48,763 nucleotides of DNA. It comes from Scatosoma sp002474405 (lineage in GTDB: Bacteria; Bacillota; Clostridia; Christensenellales; Borkfalkiaceae). Position 1 is the stretch's first letter. Each line of letters opens with the position of its first letter. Positions 16,325 to 23,263 of this stretch are shown here, piece after piece. The stretch covers positions 1 through 48,763 of the forward strand of contig CALAFO010000040.1 in NCBI GenBank assembly GCA_937892545.1, given 5' to 3'. The notes under the pieces were generated by a model. That model was given only the letters and a program-made list of their open reading frames with translations, ran no database searches and was not told the DNA's origin. The position numbers and the translations under genes were made by a program.

Positions 16325-16870
16325 ATGAACGGCAAAGAAAAAACCACTCTGATGGACGAAACCGCCATGGCGCGGGCTATCATGCGCATTTCGCACGAGA
16401 TTATCGAGCGCAACAAAAACGCGGACGACGTTGCCCTGATAGGCATTGTTACGCGGGGCGCCCCGTTGGCGCGGAAAATCCGCGACGATATACAGAAAAT
16501 CTGCGGAAAACGAGTGGAAACCGGGTACGCGGACATCACCTTGTACCGCGACGACCTGAGCGAAATTTCCGATATGCCGGAAGTGAAAAAAACGGACGTT
16601 CCCTTTTCGGTAAAAGACAAAAACGTGATTCTCTGCGACGACGTTCTGTATACGGGGCGTACGGCGCGGGCGGCGATGGACGCGGTGCTTGCCCTCGGCA
16701 GACCCAAAACCATTCAGCTTGCCGTTTTAATCGACCGCGGACACAGAGAACTGCCCATTCGCGCGGACTACGCGGGCAAAAACATTCCCACTTCTTTAAA
16801 CGAAGTGATTGCCGTGAAATTTACGGAAACGGACGGCGAGGAGTGCGTGAAACTGTTTGAATCCGATTAA
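16325..16870 (+). CDS. pyrR: Bifunctional pyr operon attenuation protein / uracil phosphoribosyltransferase
   Basis: PyrR binds pyr leader RNA in response to UMP and also has uracil phosphoribosyltransferase activity. The PRPP-binding motif VILCDDVLYTGRTARAAMDA is near residues 100-119, and TRGAPLARKI and TSLNEVIAVKF are family segments. Length 181 is normal. It is preceded by a PyrR-type attenuator and followed by a uracil permease, which fits feedback control of pyrimidine uptake. The ATG at 16325 is about eight to twelve bases after GGGAGG. Confidence 0.95.
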   Translation: MNGKEKTTLMDETAMARAIMRISHEIIERNKNADDVALIGIVTRGAPLARKIRDDIQKICGKRVETGYADITLYRDDLSEISDMPEVKKTDVPFSVKDKNVILCDDVLYTGRTARAAMDAVLALGRPKTIQLAVLIDRGHRELPIRADYAGKNIPTSLNEVIAVKFTETDGEECVKLFESD

Positions 16871-16927
16871 AAAAACCGGGTTGAAAATACGAAAGAAAAA
16901 AAATTTTTTCCAAAGGAGAAAAACTTT

Positions 16928-18379
16928 ATGAAACTCGTTTACCAAGTGAAAGACAGACCGCCTTTCGGTAAAACGCTGGTATTCGCGCTGCAGCAGCTGC
17001 TCGCGATTCTGGCAGCCACGATTGCAGTACCCGCTGTAATCAATTCCAGCATTCCGGGCGCGGCGATGTCGCAATCGGCGGCTTTGTTCGGCGCGGGCGT
17101 GGGCACGCTGGTGTACCTGCTCTTCACGAAATTCAGAAGCCCCGTATTTCTCGGCTCGTCTTTCGCGTTCATCGGTTCGATGCTTGCGGCGTTTGCCGGC
17201 GGCGTTTCGATGTCGGTTGGTTATCTCGGACTCATTCTCGGCGCGGCGTTTGCGGGTCTTGTATATGTGGTCATCGCTTTAATCGTAAAGAAAGTGGGCG
17301 TAAAATGGATCAATAAACTGATGCCCGCCGTGGTTATCGGACCTACGGTTGCCATCATCGGTTTGTCGCTTGCGGGCAACGCGATCGGCGATCTGACGAC
17401 GGGCGGACTGAAAGACGCGTTCGGCGGCTCGGTATGCAATTCTTACGTTGCGCTGGTGTGCGGACTTGTTACGCTGTTCACGGTAATCGCCTGCTCGGTA
17501 TACGGCAAAAAAATGGCGAAACTGATTCCGTTCATCATCGGTATTCTTGCGGGCTACGCGGTAGCGGCGATCTTCACGGCGATCGGCTACGCGGCGAAAG
17601 TTGACGCGCTGAAAGTAATCGATTTCACGAAGTTTAAAAATATGCAGTGGTACCCCGACTTCGCGTTTGTGGAAGCGTTCAAAGGCAGCTACAATTTCGG
17701 CGAAGGCGGTTCGTTCGGAACCTACCTTGTAACCATCGCGGTGGCGTATGCGCCCGTTGCCTTCGTTGTATTTGCGGAACACATCGCCGACCACAAGAAC
17801 CTTTCCACGATTATCGAAAAGGATCTTCTGACGGATCCCGGTCTTGACAAGACGCTTCTCGGCGACGGTATCGGTTCGCTTGCGGGCGCGTTCTTCGGCG
17901 GTTGCCCCAACACCACGTACGGCGAATCCGTAGGCTGCGTAGCCATCACCGGCAACGCTTCCGTTGCTACCATCTTCGCTACGGCGATTATGGCGATTGT
18001 GGCTTCGTTTGTGGCGCCTTTCGTAACCTTCCTTGCCACCATTCCTAACTGCGTGATGGGCGGCGTTTGCATCACCCTGTACGGCTTCATCGCGGTATCC
18101 GGCTTGAAGATGATTCAGGAAGTAGACCTCGGCAACAACAAGAACCTGTTTGTGGTATCCGTGATTCTGATTGCCGGCATCGGCGGACTGACGCTGAACT
18201 TCGGCAAAGTTACGATTACTTCCGTTGCCTGCGCGCTGATTCTCGGCATCATCACTAATGTGCTCTGCTCGATCGGCGGCAAGAAAGAAGAAGAAACCGA
18301 AAGCGTAACCGCCGAGGACGCGACGATTGCGGAATCGATGGAAACGGAAGAAAATTCCGACGAAAACAAAGCCGAATAA
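16928..18379 (+). CDS. uraA: Uracil permease, NCS2 family
   Basis: Uracil:proton symporter of the inner membrane, 483 residues with about 14 membrane segments. It opens with the family start YQVKDRPPFGKTLVFALQQL. GGCPNTTYGESVGCVAITGN is the conserved substrate-site region, with the Glu that in E. coli UraA binds uracil, and FAEHIADHKNL carries the other conserved Glu. The last 35 residues are an acidic, disordered tail. AAGGAG lies ten bases before the ATG. It is cotranscribed with pyrR (57-base gap) and ends at a terminator. Confidence 0.95.
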   Translation: MKLVYQVKDRPPFGKTLVFALQQLLAILAATIAVPAVINSSIPGAAMSQSAALFGAGVGTLVYLLFTKFRSPVFLGSSFAFIGSMLAAFAGGVSMSVGYLGLILGAAFAGLVYVVIALIVKKVGVKWINKLMPAVVIGPTVAIIGLSLAGNAIGDLTTGGLKDAFGGSVCNSYVALVCGLVTLFTVIACSVYGKKMAKLIPFIIGILAGYAVAAIFTAIGYAAKVDALKVIDFTKFKNMQWYPDFAFVEAFKGSYNFGEGGSFGTYLVTIAVAYAPVAFVVFAEHIADHKNLSTIIEKDLLTDPGLDKTLLGDGIGSLAGAFFGGCPNTTYGESVGCVAITGNASVATIFATAIMAIVASFVAPFVTFLATIPNCVMGGVCITLYGFIAVSGLKMIQEVDLGNNKNLFVVSVILIAGIGGLTLNFGKVTITSVACALILGIITNVLCSIGGKKEEETESVTAEDATIAESMETEENSDENKAE

Positions 18380-18410
18380 TTAAAACAAAAAGTTTTGCTT
18401 TACTTAAAAA

Positions 18411-18444
18411 AACACTGTCTTGTGATCAAGGCAGTGTTTTTTTT
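18411..18444. terminator. Terminator after uraA
   Basis: Stem AACACTGTCTT / AAGGCAGTGTT (a G-U pair and one mismatch) followed by eight Ts. It lies between convergent uraA and the HAD gene and may serve both. Confidence 0.8.
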
Positions 18445-18483
18445 AATACGTATCGGTTTAAGCGACGATAAAAGCCGCCTTTA

Positions 18484-19188
18484 TTACGCGTTTTTCAGAA
18501 TATCGTAAATTTCGTTTAAGTTTTTAATTTCGTAATCAGGCGAAACGTTGCTTGTATTTTTTTCGCCGCGCGGATTGTAAAAACAGGTTTTAATGCCGGC
18601 GTTTTTGCCGCCGAGAATATCGCTTGTGAGCGAATCGCCCACCATCAGCGTTTTTTCTTTCACGATTTTCGTCCCCGACTTTTCTATGAAATCGAAGGCT
18701 GCATTGAAAAATTTCACGTCCGGCTTTTCGGCGCCGACGGCTTCGGATAAAAACACGCCGTCCATCAGCGCGCCGAGCCCGGAATTTTTCAGTTTCCGCG
18801 TCTGCGCGACGACGGTGCCGTTGGAAGCGGCGTACTGTTTTACTTTGCCGCGGAGCGAACGCACGATTTCGAAGCTGTCGTCGCAATACGCCACCGTATC
18901 GCCGAGGCGCACCTGATATTCCGCGTTGAACGCTTCCGCCGCGGCAACGGGCAACCCGTGCGACGCGAAAAATTCGGCAAAGCGCGCCCGCAAAGCCTCT
19001 TCTTTTGAAATTTCGCCCTTTTCGATTTGTTTCCAGTATTTTTTATTGATTTGAGAATATTCCGCAATCATTTCGTCGGAACATTCGCCGAAGCCGAATT
19101 TTAAAAACAACGCTTTCACGGCGGCGCTTTCCGCCGCAAGAAAGTTTAACAGGGTGCCGTCTACATCCCAAAATATCGTATTTATCAT
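18484..19188 (-). CDS. HAD-superfamily 5'-nucleotidase, YjjG-like
   Basis: 234 residues. HAD motif I is FWDVDGTLLNF near residue 7; motif II is in YAASNGTV; motif III and IV are EKPDVKFFNAAF and LMVGDSLTSDILGGKNAGI. The pattern matches the YjjG type, which dephosphorylates noncanonical pyrimidine nucleotides. Its position beside pyrR-uraA fits nucleotide metabolism, but the substrate is inferred. AAGGAA precedes the ATG at 19188. Confidence 0.85.
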   Translation of the reverse strand: MINTIFWDVDGTLLNFLAAESAAVKALFLKFGFGECSDEMIAEYSQINKKYWKQIEKGEISKEEALRARFAEFFASHGLPVAAAEAFNAEYQVRLGDTVAYCDDSFEIVRSLRGKVKQYAASNGTVVAQTRKLKNSGLGALMDGVFLSEAVGAEKPDVKFFNAAFDFIEKSGTKIVKEKTLMVGDSLTSDILGGKNAGIKTCFYNPRGEKNTSNVSPDYEIKNLNEIYDILKNA

Positions 19189-19214
19189 TGATAATTTCCT
19201 TATGTAAAACTTTT

Positions 19215-19733
19215 TTAAAGATAAATTACGCGTTCGCCTTTTTCGTGCAGAAATTTTTTCACGGTGTACGCCGTGCCGCCCCGATCTTTACGCAAAAACG
19301 CGATCAGGGTATCCGCGGCTTCCACAAGGCGATCGTTGCGGTAGCTCATGCACCAGCGCACATATTCCGGGAAAAACGTTTTCGCTTTTTCCGCGTCGGC
19401 GCAGTTTTTCAGGTGCATATACCGCGCGATTTCTTCGTCGTTCATTTTTTCGTACTGCTTTTCGTAGGGGACGTACGCGACAAGACGGATTTGCGGATAC
19501 AGTTTCTGCAAAGACAACACGCATTCGCCCGCCAGCATGTCGAAACCGCGCGCCATGCCGCAATAAAAATCCGTGGCGCCGTTTTTAATGCACTCTTCCA
19601 CCGCTTCGTACAATTTCCGCGCGGAAAAATCGGGGTATTTTTCAATATCCCGGTGCCCCGTAAACGCCACGCTTTTCATCGGTTTTTCAAGCGCGGGAAG
19701 CGGAATTTTCAGTTGTTTTTCTTTGCTTTCCAT
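19215..19733 (-). CDS. YpsA/DUF1273-type SLOG-domain protein
   Basis: 172 residues. KSVAFTGHRDIEKYPDFSAR, then GATDFYCGMARGFDMLAGEC, is the SLOG-superfamily Rossmann pattern of YpsA-like proteins, thought to bind nucleotides or related ligands. B. subtilis YpsA is linked to cell division, but a role here is unknown. Two starts are possible: the ATG at 19733 and MKSVAF at 19679; neither has a strong ribosome site, so the longer one is used. It lies ten bases after rsmG in the same direction. Confidence 0.78.
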   Translation of the reverse strand: MESKEKQLKIPLPALEKPMKSVAFTGHRDIEKYPDFSARKLYEAVEECIKNGATDFYCGMARGFDMLAGECVLSLQKLYPQIRLVAYVPYEKQYEKMNDEEIARYMHLKNCADAEKAKTFFPEYVRWCMSYRNDRLVEAADTLIAFLRKDRGGTAYTVKKFLHEKGERVIYL

Positions 19734-19742
19734 AACCGTTTT

Positions 19743-20441
19743 TCAAAGAGGCTGCTTGCGTTCTTTGCCGTTGCCGCGCGGATATTTCGCGGGCGTCTGC
19801 CGGATTTTTTTCACCACGGCAAGGCAGCGTTCGCCGTAGCCTTCGGGCAGCGAATACGGATACACGACGGCTTCCGTTCCGCCGAGCTCTTTTTCCGCGT
19901 GTTTCGCTTCGGAAATTTCCGAAACGTCGGCGCTTTTGTAGGCGACGAACAAGCCGCCTTTTTTTACGAGCGGCAGGCAGTATTCGCTTAAAATATTCAT
20001 GCGGGCAACCGCGCGGGCAACCGCGTAATCGAACTTTTCGCGGTAATTTTCGTCTCTGGCGGCGTCCTCCGCGCGCATATTACAAATATGCATTCCCTTA
20101 AAATCCAGTTTATCCACAATAAAACGGAGGAAATCGCACTTTTTCCCCACACTTTCAAACAGCGTGAAGCTTAAATCTTCCCTTAAAATTTTTAAAGGAA
20201 CGGAAGGAAAGCCCGCGCCGGAACCGATTTCCGCCACGTTTGCGCCGTTTGAAAACAGCGTTCTCGCGGCAGCGGAATCAACGAAGTGTTTATATAAAAC
20301 GTCCTTTTCTTCCGTGATGGCGGTAAGATTGTATCTGCCGTTGAATTCCAGCAGATAAGCGCGGAACGCCTCGAATTTTTCGCGGTATTCGCCGCGGATG
20401 AGCAGCAGATTTTCCTGCACGTCGATTTCTTGTTTTTCCAT
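19743..20441 (-). CDS. rsmG: 16S rRNA (guanine-527 N7) methyltransferase
   Basis: RsmG (GidB) methylates G527 of 16S rRNA and its loss gives low-level streptomycin resistance. SAM-binding segment VAEIGSGAGFPSVPLKI lies around residues 70-86, FDYAVARAVARMNILSEY is the family core, and the end GYGERCLAVVKKIRQTPAKY is typical. 232 residues from the ATG at 20441. No ribosome site precedes it; instead a TATAAT ends six bases before the ATG, suggesting a leaderless message. It flanks the origin, a common place for gidB. Confidence 0.93.
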   Translation of the reverse strand: MEKQEIDVQENLLLIRGEYREKFEAFRAYLLEFNGRYNLTAITEEKDVLYKHFVDSAAARTLFSNGANVAEIGSGAGFPSVPLKILREDLSFTLFESVGKKCDFLRFIVDKLDFKGMHICNMRAEDAARDENYREKFDYAVARAVARMNILSEYCLPLVKKGGLFVAYKSADVSEISEAKHAEKELGGTEAVVYPYSLPEGYGERCLAVVKKIRQTPAKYPRGNGKERKQPL

Positions 20442-20447
20442 GCTTTC

Positions 20448-20476
20448 ATTATAGCACAATCAAAGGAAAAACGCAA
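20448..20476 (-). promoter_or_regulatory. Predicted promoter giving a leaderless rsmG transcript
   Basis: Read leftward: TTGCGT (20476-20471), 17-base spacer, TATAAT (20453-20448). Six bases separate the -10 box from the ATG at 20441, so transcription would begin at or beside the start codon. Confidence 0.6.
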
Positions 20477-20498
20477 CGTTTTTTCGCATCGGGAAACG

Positions 20499-20685
20499 TT
20501 TTCCACAGATTTCCCCTAAAACGTTTTCCACATGAGGCGGGTTGTCCACATTTATTGTGGATAACTTTTCTCACTATTTTTTATATACAATTATACGTGC
20601 ATAAATTTATAACGAAATGTATAAAAATTACGGGTTGTGGAAAACTTTCCACTTGTCCACGACGAATTTCCACCGGTTATCCACA
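20499..20685. other. oriC, upstream DnaA-box cluster with AT-rich tract
   Basis: DnaA boxes (consensus TTATCCACA): TTTTCCACA at 20499-20507 and 20524-20532, TTGTCCACA at 20542-20550, a perfect box reading leftward at 20556-20564, TTTTCCACA leftward at 20636-20644, TTGTCCACG at 20653-20661 and a perfect box at 20677-20685. Between the two groups 20571-20630 is very AT-rich (TTTTTTATATACAATTATA and similar). The cluster lies between rsmG and dnaN. dnaA is not adjacent. Confidence 0.9.
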
Positions 20686-20752
20686 GAAAAACGGGAGATA
20701 TACACAGTGCGAAAGCCTTTATTTTCAAGGCAAAAACGGGTTTTCGGGGGAG

Positions 20753-20800
20753 ATATGCACAAATCCACCGCGCCTAATATTACTACTATTATTCCTTATA
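20753..20800 (+). other. oriC basal unwinding element: tandem DnaA boxes, GC spacer, DnaA-trios
   Basis: ATATGCACA (20753-20761) shares its last base with AAATCCACC (20761-20769). A short GC segment CGCGCC (20769-20774) is followed by TAATATTACTACTATTATTC (20775-20794), a run of triplets of the DnaA-trio type. B. subtilis has the same order between dnaA and dnaN: overlapping boxes TTATCCACA/AAATCCACA, a GC cluster, then CTACTATTACTTCTACTATT. The match of box overlap, spacer and trios is close, so this is where strands are expected to open, in the direction of dnaN. Confidence 0.8.
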
Positions 20801-20938
20801 TTTCTTTCTCTATCAACGTCCGCTTCCGGCGGGCGATTGCGCGCGGGCGCGTATTAACGTAAAAAATCGCGCGGAATCAACCCGAAAACGGAAATTGCGA
20901 AAATCAGGAGAAAATTTTTTCAGACAAAAGGTTTTTGC

Positions 20939-20967
20939 TTGCAAAAACATGCGGTTTATGGTAAAAT
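20939..20967 (+). promoter_or_regulatory. Predicted promoter of dnaN
   Basis: TTGCAA (20939-20944), 17-base spacer, TAAAAT (20962-20967), about 75 bases before the start codon. An own promoter is needed here because dnaA is not upstream. Confidence 0.6.
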
Positions 20968-21047
20968 GTACGGGTATAAGAGAAAATGTTTTTTCCGCTC
21001 TGCGCGCTTTACGGCAGAAGAAAAAACGGCAAGGGAGGTACAGAGAT

Positions 21048-22148
21048 ATGAAATTCGTATGCGATTCCGTCGATTTATCCGAAGCCGCCGTTACGGTGGT
21101 GAAGGCTTGCGCGGTGAGAACGCTTACGCCCGTTCTGGAATGTATCAGAATGCAGGTGAAAAACGACGGCGTTACTCTTTCCGCTTACGACGGCGAATTA
21201 TCGATAGAAAAAAGTTTTAAAGCGGACGTGCTGGAAGAAGGCGAAGCCTGCGTGAACGGACGTCTGTTCACCGATTTCATCGGCAAAATTTCTCATACGC
21301 AGATTACCGTGGGCACCGTGGAACAGGGGCTGGAAATCAGATACGACGATTCCCGTTCGTTCATGCAGGTGCTGCCCGCGGACGAATTTCCCCGCCTGGA
21401 TTGCGGCGAGAGCGTGGGCGAATTCGAAGTGGAAGAAGGAAAATTCAAAAATCTGGTGGCGCGGAGCATTTTCTGCTGCGCTTCCGACGATTCTCGCCCC
21501 ATTTTAAAGGGCTGCCTTCTGGAAACGGAAGGAAACGTTCTGCGCGCTTCCGCGCTGGACGGGTACAGAATGGCGACGACGGAATGCGAACTGAAAAGCG
21601 GCGACGACGGCAAGAAAATCGTTTGCCCCGCGAGAACGCTGGGAGAAATTTCGAGAATGCTGGCGGGCGCGGACAAGCTTCTGAAAGTGGAATTTTCGGC
21701 GAATCATCTGCGCGTGGTGGTAGACGAAACCACGTTAATTTCCCGCCTGTATACGGGCGAATTCGTAAAGCGCGAAAATATCTTCCCGCCCTCTTTCACC
21801 ACCGAGGTTACGCTGCGTCGCGCGGAACTTATCGAAAGCGTGGAGCGCGCGAGCGTTCTGATCCGCGGCGAGAAAAACAACCTGATCATTATGGAAGTGA
21901 AAAGCGGCGCGGTGTTCGTTACCGCGAATTCCGAGATAGGCAACGTTGCCGAAAAGGTGAACGCGGAACTGGAAGGCAAGGAAATCCGCATCGCGATGAA
22001 CGGAAAATACGTGCTGGACGCGCTGAAAGCTCTGGACGAGGACGAGATCGTGATGTATATGAATACGCCGATCGCGCCGTTCGTTCTGAAGAACAAAGAG
22101 AACAAATACGGGGCTTATCTGATTTTACCTGTAAGAACCACGGCATAA
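21048..22148 (+). CDS. dnaN: DNA polymerase III beta subunit (sliding clamp)
   Basis: The beta clamp is the dimeric ring that holds the replicative polymerase on DNA. 366 residues in three clamp folds: MKFVCDSVDLSEAAVTVVKA at the start, LEIRYDDSRSFMQVLPADEFP, GCLLETEGNVLRASALDGYRMA in domain 2, and the conserved C-terminus of the clamp, with YLILPVRTT, which forms part of the partner-binding cleft. GGGAGG precedes the ATG at 21048; the frame is open upstream but the family start is here. It directly follows the origin and is followed by rpmH rather than recF. dnaA is missing upstream. Confidence 0.97.
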   Translation: MKFVCDSVDLSEAAVTVVKACAVRTLTPVLECIRMQVKNDGVTLSAYDGELSIEKSFKADVLEEGEACVNGRLFTDFIGKISHTQITVGTVEQGLEIRYDDSRSFMQVLPADEFPRLDCGESVGEFEVEEGKFKNLVARSIFCCASDDSRPILKGCLLETEGNVLRASALDGYRMATTECELKSGDDGKKIVCPARTLGEISRMLAGADKLLKVEFSANHLRVVVDETTLISRLYTGEFVKRENIFPPSFTTEVTLRRAELIESVERASVLIRGEKNNLIIMEVKSGAVFVTANSEIGNVAEKVNAELEGKEIRIAMNGKYVLDALKALDEDEIVMYMNTPIAPFVLKNKENKYGAYLILPVRTTA

Positions 22149-22152
22149 ACGC

Positions 22153-22182
22153 TTGACGAAAGGCGCCGTTTTGCTGTATAAT
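22153..22182 (+). promoter_or_regulatory. Predicted promoter of rpmH
   Basis: TTGACG (22153-22158), 18-base spacer, TATAAT (22177-22182), immediately after the dnaN stop. Confidence 0.7.
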
Positions 22183-22258
22183 AAACGGGATCGGCGCGAA
22201 ATCGCGGCGAAAATACTTTAAAAAAATTCGATTTTTATCGTGAAGGAGAAACAAAACC

Positions 22259-22393
22259 ATGAAGAGAACGTATCAACCCAAGAAAAGACAGAGAAGCAAA
22301 GTGCACGGATTCAGAGAAAGAATGTCTACGAAAGGCGGCAGAAACGTTTTGAAGAGAAGAAGAAACAAGGGAAGAAAGCACCTTTCCAAGTAA
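22259..22393 (+). CDS. rpmH: 50S ribosomal protein L34
   Basis: 44-residue basic protein that packs against 23S rRNA. It begins MKRTYQPKKRQRSKVHGF and ends RRRNKGRKHLSK, the full-length family pattern. AAGGAG lies 11 bases before the ATG. It has its own promoter and is followed by rnpA, the usual order. Unusually it is directly downstream of dnaN and co-directional with it. Confidence 0.97.
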   Translation: MKRTYQPKKRQRSKVHGFRERMSTKGGRNVLKRRRNKGRKHLSK

Positions 22394-22460
22394 ATCTTTT
22401 CGGGGCAGACGCGTACGCGCCGTAAAAAACGTTTTCCGCGGGGGTAAAAGCGGGAAAAAA

Positions 22461-22500
22461 AGCCGCATGGATGCCGGAAAACGGCTTATGCGGCTGTTCG
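22461..22500 (+). terminator. Hairpin between rpmH and rnpA
   Basis: AGCCGCAT (22461-22468) pairs with ATGCGGCT (22488-22495), with an inner GCC/GGC; GTTCGTTTTATT follows. Either a leaky terminator that lowers rnpA relative to rpmH, or a processing site. Confidence 0.5.
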
Positions 22501-22566
22501 TTTTATTTACAGATACGGAAAATTGCGGCATAAAAACGGCGGAAAAGCAAGGTTGCGGGGCTGAAA

Positions 22567-22884
22567 GTGGAATATAAAAGACTGAAAAAACAATCCGAAT
22601 TGCAGAACCTTTTCAAAAGCGGTTCGCGCGCGTTTTCGGGGAGTCTTACGCTTTTATACCTGCCGGCGGAAGAGAATTATTTTGCCGTTTCCGTGGGAAA
22701 AAAACACGGGAAAAGCGTGCATAGAAACCGCATCAAGCGGCTGGTGCGCGAGGCGTTCCGCCTGAACGTGAACAAAATGAAAGGCACGTACAAAATCGTG
22801 TGTCTGCCGAAAGTGCGGGACGAATACACGTTTGCGACGTTCGATAAAGACGTAAAAGAAATGATCCGGAGAAAAAAACTGTGA
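22567..22884 (+). CDS. rnpA: Ribonuclease P protein component
   Basis: Basic protein subunit that helps RNase P RNA bind pre-tRNA leaders. The RNR motif is in KSVHRNRIKRLVREAFR near residues 49-65, and the fold opens KRLKKQSELQNLFKSGSR. Length 105 is short-normal. The start is a GTG at 22567 with a weak GCGGGG upstream. yidD overlaps the stop by four bases (GTGA). Confidence 0.93.
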   Translation: MEYKRLKKQSELQNLFKSGSRAFSGSLTLLYLPAEENYFAVSVGKKHGKSVHRNRIKRLVREAFRLNVNKMKGTYKIVCLPKVRDEYTFATFDKDVKEMIRRKKL

Positions 22885-23222
22885 AACGGGCGGACGGCGT
22901 TGCCGATTTTTACGCGGACTTCGTGCCGGTGCCCTCGCTTTCCGATTTGTTTTACGTAAACAAACGGGTGCTTTCGAAAATTTTCAGACCGTATCTGAAA
23001 ATGCTTTGCATGCGCCTGATTATCTTTTATCAGCGGCACATTTCGCGCCATACGTGTTTATACCGCCCCACCTGTTCGCAGTATACGCTGGAAAGCATCA
23101 ACAACCGCGGCGTGATAGAGGGAATACTTTTAGGCGCGTTCAGGATTCTGCGGTGCAACCCTTTTTCGAAAGGCGGATACGACCCTCCGAAAGAAAACCG
23201 GTACAAAAAATGGGTGCTGTAA
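22881..23222 (+). CDS. yidD: Membrane protein insertion efficiency factor YidD
   Basis: Small membrane-associated protein that assists YidC/Sec insertion. FYQRHISRHTCLYRPTCSQY and RILRCNPFSKGGYDPP are the defining conserved segments, with three Cys. An N-terminal stretch of about 38 residues precedes the core, longer than in many YidD proteins. The start is a GTG overlapping the rnpA stop, with GGAG upstream. It sits in the standard rnpA-yidD-yidC order. Confidence 0.93.
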   Translation: MKRADGVADFYADFVPVPSLSDLFYVNKRVLSKIFRPYLKMLCMRLIIFYQRHISRHTCLYRPTCSQYTLESINNRGVIEGILLGAFRILRCNPFSKGGYDPPKENRYKKWVL

Positions 23223-23263
23223 CCGCTTGAGAAACCGAAAAAACATTGACGGAAATTTAAAAC

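Noticed and set aside
20555..20862. Two 80-100 codon frames in the rsmG-dnaN gap
   Set aside because: They run across DnaA boxes and the trio element, with no ribosome site or protein-like composition.
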